Assembly (NCBI GenBank): GCA_920105625.2 | Contig: OV050030.1 | Span: forward strand, 68,849,807 to 68,913,806 | Source of the DNA: Clusia tigrina | Taxonomy: Eukaryota; Arthropoda; Insecta; Diptera; Clusiidae | DNA length: 64,000 nt | Reading direction: 5' to 3' | In this document: positions 58,566 through 64,000 of the stretch, piece after piece | Layout of the letters: every line of letters starts with the position of its first letter | Numbering within the stretch: the stretch's first letter is position 1 | Program-made: the position numbers and the translations under genes | Notes under the pieces: model-generated | Databases searched by the model: none | What the model saw: only the letters and a program-made list of their open reading frames with translations | Told to the model about the DNA's origin: nothing

Positions 58566-60375
58566 ACAAATTGGACACTATATAGGGAATTATTAGAATC
58601 AAGATCCGATTCACTGCCTACAAGTATAAGTTCTTTTGGTGAACTCGAGGAGGCGGTATATCGACTAAACGATAGAATAATCTCAGCATATCATGAAAGC
58701 ACTGTGGTCAAAGCTCACAATGTGACTCGCAAGGTCCCATAGTGTAATGACAAGCCTGCAGATATGCGTAAAAAGATAAGAAAACTGTTCAATCGTTGTA
58801 AACGCACGAAGGTGTGAGTCTTGGAGGAAATTTTGCGAAAGCATAGTCGAAACGCCAGATAGTGCTAGACTCCATAAAGCCTTACGCAAAGAACACTCGA
58901 ACGGTGTTGCAACTTTAAGAAGACCAGATGGGTCTTATACAATGAACAGGAGGGACACTTCAGAGTACCTGCTTCAAGTGCACTTCCCGGGGTCAACTAG
59001 AGTGTCACTGGATCAGCCGTCATGCGACCAATGGGCCGTATTAGACAAAAAATCCTGGAGTTTGTCTGGAGTAATATTTACCCCAGACAAGGTTAAATGG
59101 GCTGTTGGGTCCTCTAAACCATTCAAGACACCAGGTGAGGATAACATTTTTCCAGCCCTCTTGATAAGAGGACTGGATATAATGCTTGAATCACTTGTTG
59201 ATATTTTTAGGAACAGTTTCAGCAGGGAGTACATACCATCCATATGGCGTAAAGTTGATGTGGAACTGCCTAAATCATACAGACCTATCAGCCTCACGTC
59301 GTTTCTTCTAAAAACTATGGAAAGATTGGTGGATCTACATATTAGAGAAACGCTAGACAGAACAACACCTCTGCACCAATCTCAGTTTGCATATAAAAGG
59401 GGAAATCCACGGTGGGAGCGCTTCATTACCTTGTAACAAAGATAGAGAAAGCTCAATATTCCAAGGAAATTGCTTTATATGCCTTCATAGATGTCGAGGG
59501 CGCCTTTGACCGGCTATTCTCTGCAAAAATATCGATAAACAAACTGTTGGGTGGGTTAAAATGATGTTAAAAAGTAGAGAAATTAGCCCATATCTGGGAG
59601 ACGAGGCCGTATAAGTCAAGGCAATGAAAGGCTGTCCCCAAGGCGGTGTATTGTCACCCCTTCTATGGTATTTAGTTATTGACGATCTCTTAGTCAAACT
59701 ACAAGGGTTAGGCTTCGAGGCAAGTGAATATTCTGACGATCTTGCTGTCATTATTAGTGGCAAGTTTGACAGAATCCGACATTATGAATCAGGCTCTAGC
59801 CTTCATCTCAAATAGGTGGCGCGCAGAGGGGTTATGCATGAATCCTAGCAAACCCATTCTCATTACGTTTACAAACAGATTAAAATTGAACCTTGGTACA
59901 ATAGCTGTTGAGGGAATCAATATAGAATATTCCGATGAGGTCAAATATCTAGGTGTAGTTCTGGATAAGCGACTGAATTGGAACTCTCACCTAAATTCGG
60001 TGATAAACAAAGCCACAAGAGCAATGTGGGCATGTCGAAATCTCTTTGGTAGAACATGGGGTCTGTAATAAAAAATAATACACTGGCTGTATGTAATGAT
60101 GGTTAGACCAATCATTACCTATGCATCAATTGTGTGGTGGCCCAAGACAACACAAGAATCTGGTAAGAAAGTACTTAGAAGATTTCAAAGGCAGATTTGC
60201 CTGGCAATCACCGGTGCAGATGCCAAAGTGCACAGCCGCTGCTATAGACGCCATAATAGGACTATCCCCACAACATGCAGTAGTGAAAAAATGTGCTGCT
60301 CGAAGTGTATTGAAGATAAAAATCTTGTCTAGACAAGAACCTCATTACTATGATCATTTAATAATGAAATTGTAA
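58566..60375 (+). pseudogene. LINE ORF2 fragment (RT), LOA/R1-like
   Basis: A 5'- and 3'-truncated LINE fragment. A linker region from 58,566 (ELEEAVYRLNDRI) is followed by RT: SKPFKTPGEDNIF (about 59,110), YRPISLTSFLLKTMERL (about 59,280), FIDVEGAFDR (about 59,485), GCPQGGVLSPLLWYL (about 59,630) and EYSDDLAVII (YSDD in place of YADD, about 59,730). Then VKYLGVVLDKRLNWNSHL (about 59,940) and the thumb, ending near 60,375. Stops and frameshifts throughout. It is a different family from LINE-2 and LINE-3. It ends abruptly at the start of a satellite unit. Confidence 0.85.
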
Positions 60376-60962
60376 GCTTTATAGAATATACCCTAAAAAG
60401 TTCGTGTTGATAAGACTTAATTAGCCTGTCCACTAAAAAAAGTCATGTACTATGACACCACTGAAATGTAATAAATATGGAGAGAGACACTTAACGGAAT
60501 AAATGAGGGGTAACAATGAGACACAGTAGTTTAGAGTGCGGTAGAATGAGACTGTACATGGACAGAATTTGATCAGTGAGTTCCCCACCTGCAGTTAGCG
60601 TAGTTGTCTTGATGGACAGATTTCAATACCTGAAGGCCCCGGTTCGATTCCTGGGAGACTTCATAGTTGGTGCGCTTTCGATTTCTGAGACATAATAAAT
60701 GTTTGGGGAAAAATTGCCTCTCATTGAAATATCTCTGATGAGGATACGTGGCGTGTGTGAAATAGCTTGAAGATCTGCGAAAATGTTTCATTAATTCTCC
60801 TTCTGAAAATTATTACTGTGACATAACCACACATGCACAATTGCAACTACTGTGTGCAACTTGTCTTGTCAATAAAGGGGCTGAGAAGTAATCTTAATTT
60901 TCAACTGAATTAACGACTACTGATTTACTCACAATTTAAGACTGAATACTAGATAAAAGGAC
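60376..60962 (+). repeat. tRNA-like satellite, single unit
   Basis: One almost complete unit with TAAGACTTAATTAGCCTGTC at about 60,411, A-box-like TTAGCGTAGTTGTC at about 60,596 and a perfect B box GGTTCGATTCC at 60,641-60,651, down to TTTACTCACAATTTAAGACTG. It lies between two LINE fragments, so the unit also occurs dispersed and outside tandem arrays. Confidence 0.85.
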
Positions 60963-62884
60963 TGGTCGTACCATAGATGTGTATATCCAATAGGGTTCCT
61001 TAGGCTGTAACCGCCATTTCATCACCAGTTCAACTTCCTATTTACTTTCACGCCCAAATATTTAGTTTCCTCGACCAGATTGACAACTATTAGTTTTGGA
61101 AATTGAGGTATTTTATACTTCCTAGTGATGAGCACCAGCTTAGTCTTGGTCGGATTATCCCCAAACTCACAGCCTGTAGCCCATGTAGACAGAATGTTCA
61201 ACATTTGTTGCATCGAGTCTCTCAAGGCAGATATATATTTTCCCGAGATACTAATAGCAACATCATCTGCAGACACAACCAGCTTGCACTCTTCCCTCTC
61301 CAGTTGAGCAAACAGCTCATTTACCTCCAGATTCCTGAGTAGGGGTGAAATAACAACTCCACCTTGAGGTCTGCACACCGACTTATTGGCTGTGAATTGA
61401 TTATCCGACCACTCAGCATATTTTCAATCCACTTGCCAATGGGGGGTTCCACCTCCAAATCTCGCATCGCACCGATGATTTGATGTTGTTAAAAGCTCCC
61501 TCAATGTCCAAGATAGCAACTAGGGAGAACTCTTTGTTATATTGGGAGTACTCAATACTAGAGACTAAGGAGTGTAAAGCTGTCTCAATCGAAGTAGGCA
61601 TGCTGAGATACGGACAGCTTCTGTTTGTCTATAGTGAGCCTAACAAAGTTTCAAGAATTTTCAGACAAAAGGAGTCTTAGATACCCTGGGGTTGTATGCG
61701 AGCTTTTCCCAGCCTTGGGTATAACAATTATCCTCACATGCTTCCATGAGTCTGGAATATATGCTAATTTTAGACAACTTTTGTAGATCGTGAACAACCA
61801 CTAGATTAGATTCTCTGACTGCAGAATCTCAATTGAAGCTACACCATCTGGCCCAGATGCTTTATATGGTTTGAAGCTATGGATAACCCATTGCAATTTT
61901 GGCTTCATGATTATATTTGAATTGGCTTCGACTACATTCACACTGGGCTTCGTTCTCCGCGGAATGTTGCTCGAGCAACCAGGGAAGTAGGTCTCTAAAA
62001 GAAACTCTAGAGTCTCATTGCTCTTTGAAGTCCAAGATCCACCCCCCTCCTCAGGTAACCAGGTACCATTGGAGCAGTTGCTAGGATCTTCCAAAGCCTG
62101 GACGTCTCAGAGATATCTTCTACGTCACTGCAAAAGTTTCTCCACGATTCTCTTTGGGCCCTCCTAAGCTTAATTTTGAAAATTCTAATTGCTGCTTTGT
62201 ATAAAACCCAGTCTGCACTATCTCTAGCCTTCTTTGCGTTGTTAAAAAGACTCCTACCCCTAATTTCCTCCCCCACCACGTGGGTATTTGTTTCCCCCTG
62301 GGTCTACTGAGGGGTAAGAGCCTTATTAAGAGCATCCGTGAGAACCTCCACAGACCAATCAATTTCGTCAAACGTGCTTGTGCTAATGGGGTACTGAGGT
62401 AGTAGTCTAGCTACAGTCACCCTGTAGAGGTCCCAGTTTACCTTCGTGATATTTCTTACAGCCGTAGGGCTAGGTAGACTATCTAAAAGATCAAACTGGA
62501 TTACCCTATGATCGGAAAAGGAGTGTTCCTCTAGAACTCCCCGACTTGAAATCGGGTCAAACATTTATTCGGAGGCAAGGGTTATGTCTAGGACTTCCTG
62601 CCTTGTCGCAGTAATGAAAGTGGGTTCTTACATTTTTTACGTATTAGAAGGCTAGTCGTTACAATATTTTAATATAATGACTCACCGCGGGAATTGACAT
62701 CCTTGCTGCTCCAAATGTCATGGTGCGCATTGGCATCTTATCCAATGATTGCAGGCGCTTGTTGAGCCTTTGGAGCCACAACAAGCTTCTGTAAGTTGGC
62801 TTCCGGAAGGATATCATGGAGATGAACGCTGGCAGACGCAGCCTTCGAGTGATGGAAGTTAAGCTGCACTATTCGTAGCATCTC
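60963..62884 (-). pseudogene. LINE ORF2 remnant (minus copy)
   Basis: Starts MLRIVQLNFHHSK at about 62,884. The endonuclease end (EEHSFSDHRVIQFDLL) is at about 62,530, the linker with ARDSADWVLYKAAI at about 62,230 and RT KASGPDGVASIE at about 61,860. YSQYNKEFSLVAILDIEGAFNN is split over frames at about 61,550-61,490. CRPQGGVVISPLLR (altered from the usual GTPQGG) is at about 61,370 and VSADDVAISI (Ser for Tyr in YADD) at about 61,280. It ends near 60,963 after LGVKVNRKLNW and a short jump. Both altered catalytic motifs and the stops show it is dead. Confidence 0.82.
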
Positions 62885-63720
62885 TGCTACTAGTAGCGTT
62901 GGCCACCTCCAACACAGCGCGTCCGCATCAGACTCGTCCGTGTCTGCTTCCAGAAGGCCCTCCTCCTCACTGAGTATGGTTGTTCACAGGAGACTCTCCA
63001 AACCCCCCACAGTTGACACAGAGTCACGGCGTTTTGGGTGCATGGAAGAGTCCGCAGCAGAAGTAGGATCAGGAGTTACTCCTATAGGGTTCGCTACCAC
63101 TTGATCCGTGCCAGGCGGTTACCCGTCCTTCTTATAGACTTTAAGGCTCGTAGATGAGAAGCCATAACCCACGACCCAATTGGAATCGCCTATAGTCGCC
63201 AGAAATTCTGCGTACACCACAAGGGTTACTGACCTGAAATACCTCTTGGTTCCTCTATTTTGGTAAACTTACAATTTATAGTCGGGAGCTACTGGTTATT
63301 CAATCTAAATATCTCCAGGATAGCCTCAGGGTCAGATGGTTCGGCTGGGATCCATGCGGCCGCTCTAGTTCTCTTAAGGATTAGCTCCCTAGGTACGAAT
63401 TGGATCCTTGATCCTGGCGTTGCCTTCCCCGATACTGAAGATCTTGATTCTGTAGAGGTCTACTGACCTTTAATCACATGGCCTTGGCGCCATCTGCTGT
63501 CGCGATAGGCGTGAAATCCACCAGGGAATTCCCTAGTAAGCTGGATGTAAAGCTTTGAAAGGCTGACTTCTACCATCATCCAGCGCTCAGGAGAAATGCT
63601 GCCATCAGGGTCACTACGGTCTATAAACGTCATTACCTGATGTTCTTTCAGCAATTCGCTGAAGGACTTCGTGGTGACAGCTCCGTGCGTTTCAACTTTT
63701 TGTGGTTTGGGTTGACTGTC
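62870..63720 (-). pseudogene. LINE ORF1 remnant (minus copy)
   Basis: Same ORF1 family as LINE-3. HQVMTFIDRSDPDGSISPE and FPGGFHAYRDSRWRQGHV (about 63,630-63,470) are followed by broken pieces of the GEAWPGA-, SDPEAIL- and SEEE-type regions down to the ORF2 ATG near 62,882. Frame changes near 63,465 and later. Confidence 0.7.
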
Positions 63721-63839
63721 TCCTCTAGGGACCGCTGACGCTCCGAAGGGAGCTTGACACTCCAGTATTACATTAAAGTCGGAGAAAATGTAAAAAACAA
63801 AATATTAAGTATCCTTGTGAAAAAGGAGAAAATAGATAT

Positions 63840-63920
63840 ACACTTTACTCTTCCGTTTGCATGCGATTTCAACAATGAGAATCCTAAATCATCATTAGGA
63901 GCATATCAAGAATAATATAA
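63840..63920 (+). repeat. GGGCGTGGC-family 5' fragment, copy E
   Basis: TGCATGCGATTTCAACAATGAGA... AATCATCATTAGGAGCATATC corresponds to the first part of copies A-D (TGCGAGTTCAACAATGG... CATTAGGAGCATAT). Only about 80 bp is similar. The sequence to the window end shows nothing else I recognise. Confidence 0.55.
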
Positions 63921-64000
63921 ATAAAGATTACGACATGCAAGTATGATAGAAGATTGCGCCTATGCTGGTACGACAATTTCCTCTCTCTCTGCGCATGTCG

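Larger units (their letters stand above)
60963..63780 (-). mobile_element. LOA/R1-like LINE fragment, minus strand
   Basis: Minus-strand relative of LINE-3, truncated at both ends. The 5' part is missing beyond about 63,780, and the element stops in mid-RT at about 60,963. Gene order (ORF1, ORF2 with overlapping ATG at about 62,882), motifs and much of the wording of the proteins match LINE-3, with many substitutions, stops and frameshifts, so this is an older copy of the same or a sister family. Confidence 0.85.

Overview
This 64-kb window looks like transposon-filled heterochromatin, or a piRNA-cluster-like locus, from an insect. A higher fly (brachyceran dipteran) is most likely. The evidence is the element set: a 412/mdg1-like Ty3/Gypsy element, a copia-type element with an initiator-tRNA-fragment primer site, a BEL/Pao element with an env gene, an errantivirus-like remnant, a mariner, a Tc1-like element, two Helitrons and several LINEs with RNase H. 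I found no convincing host gene, no rRNA gene and no functional tRNA gene. Nearly every coding region carries stops, frameshifts or deletions.

Layout. 1-10,600: a copia-type element (plus strand). Its 5' LTR is split by a Gypsy element at 490-7,035 (minus strand), which has identical 364-bp LTRs and an ATAT target duplication. 11,650-18,339: an unassigned minus-strand fragment, then a 5'-truncated BEL/Pao element (gag, pol, env-like, 3' LTR). 18,340-19,181: a (TA)n tract of about 295 bp and a Tc1-like right end. 19,200-24,776: an almost complete but broken Helitron ending in a hairpin plus CTAG. 24,777-31,540: a minus-strand errantivirus-like retroelement remnant (env, pol and gag pieces), interrupted by a GGGCGTGGC-rich repeat that itself contains a mariner.

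31,541-51,129 is the most striking structure: a giant inverted duplication. The left arm (31,541-35,872) is the reverse complement of the right arm (44,801-51,129), across an 8.9-kb spacer. Each arm carries the same nested series: an I-like LINE interrupted by the GGGCGTGGC repeat, a satellite with a tRNA-like Pol III promoter, and the 5' part of a second LINE. Three indels in the left arm account for the whole length difference. The spacer holds a LOA/R1-like LINE, a Helitron helicase fragment, more satellite and the 5' part of the I-like LINE.

51,130-64,000: the rest of the second LINE; another GGGCGTGGC repeat split by a LOA-like LINE that keeps a 14-bp target duplication and a (TACC)n tail; a further LINE fragment; one satellite unit; and a minus-strand LOA-like LINE copy.

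The pieces do not form a pathway. They record successive insertions (Gypsy into copia, mariner into the repeat, LINE into the repeat, repeat into LINE) followed by a segmental inverted duplication. The window's potential interest is as a source of hairpin or dual-strand small RNA, and for two little-explained items: a small membrane-protein ORF in the Gypsy leader and the tRNA-like satellite.
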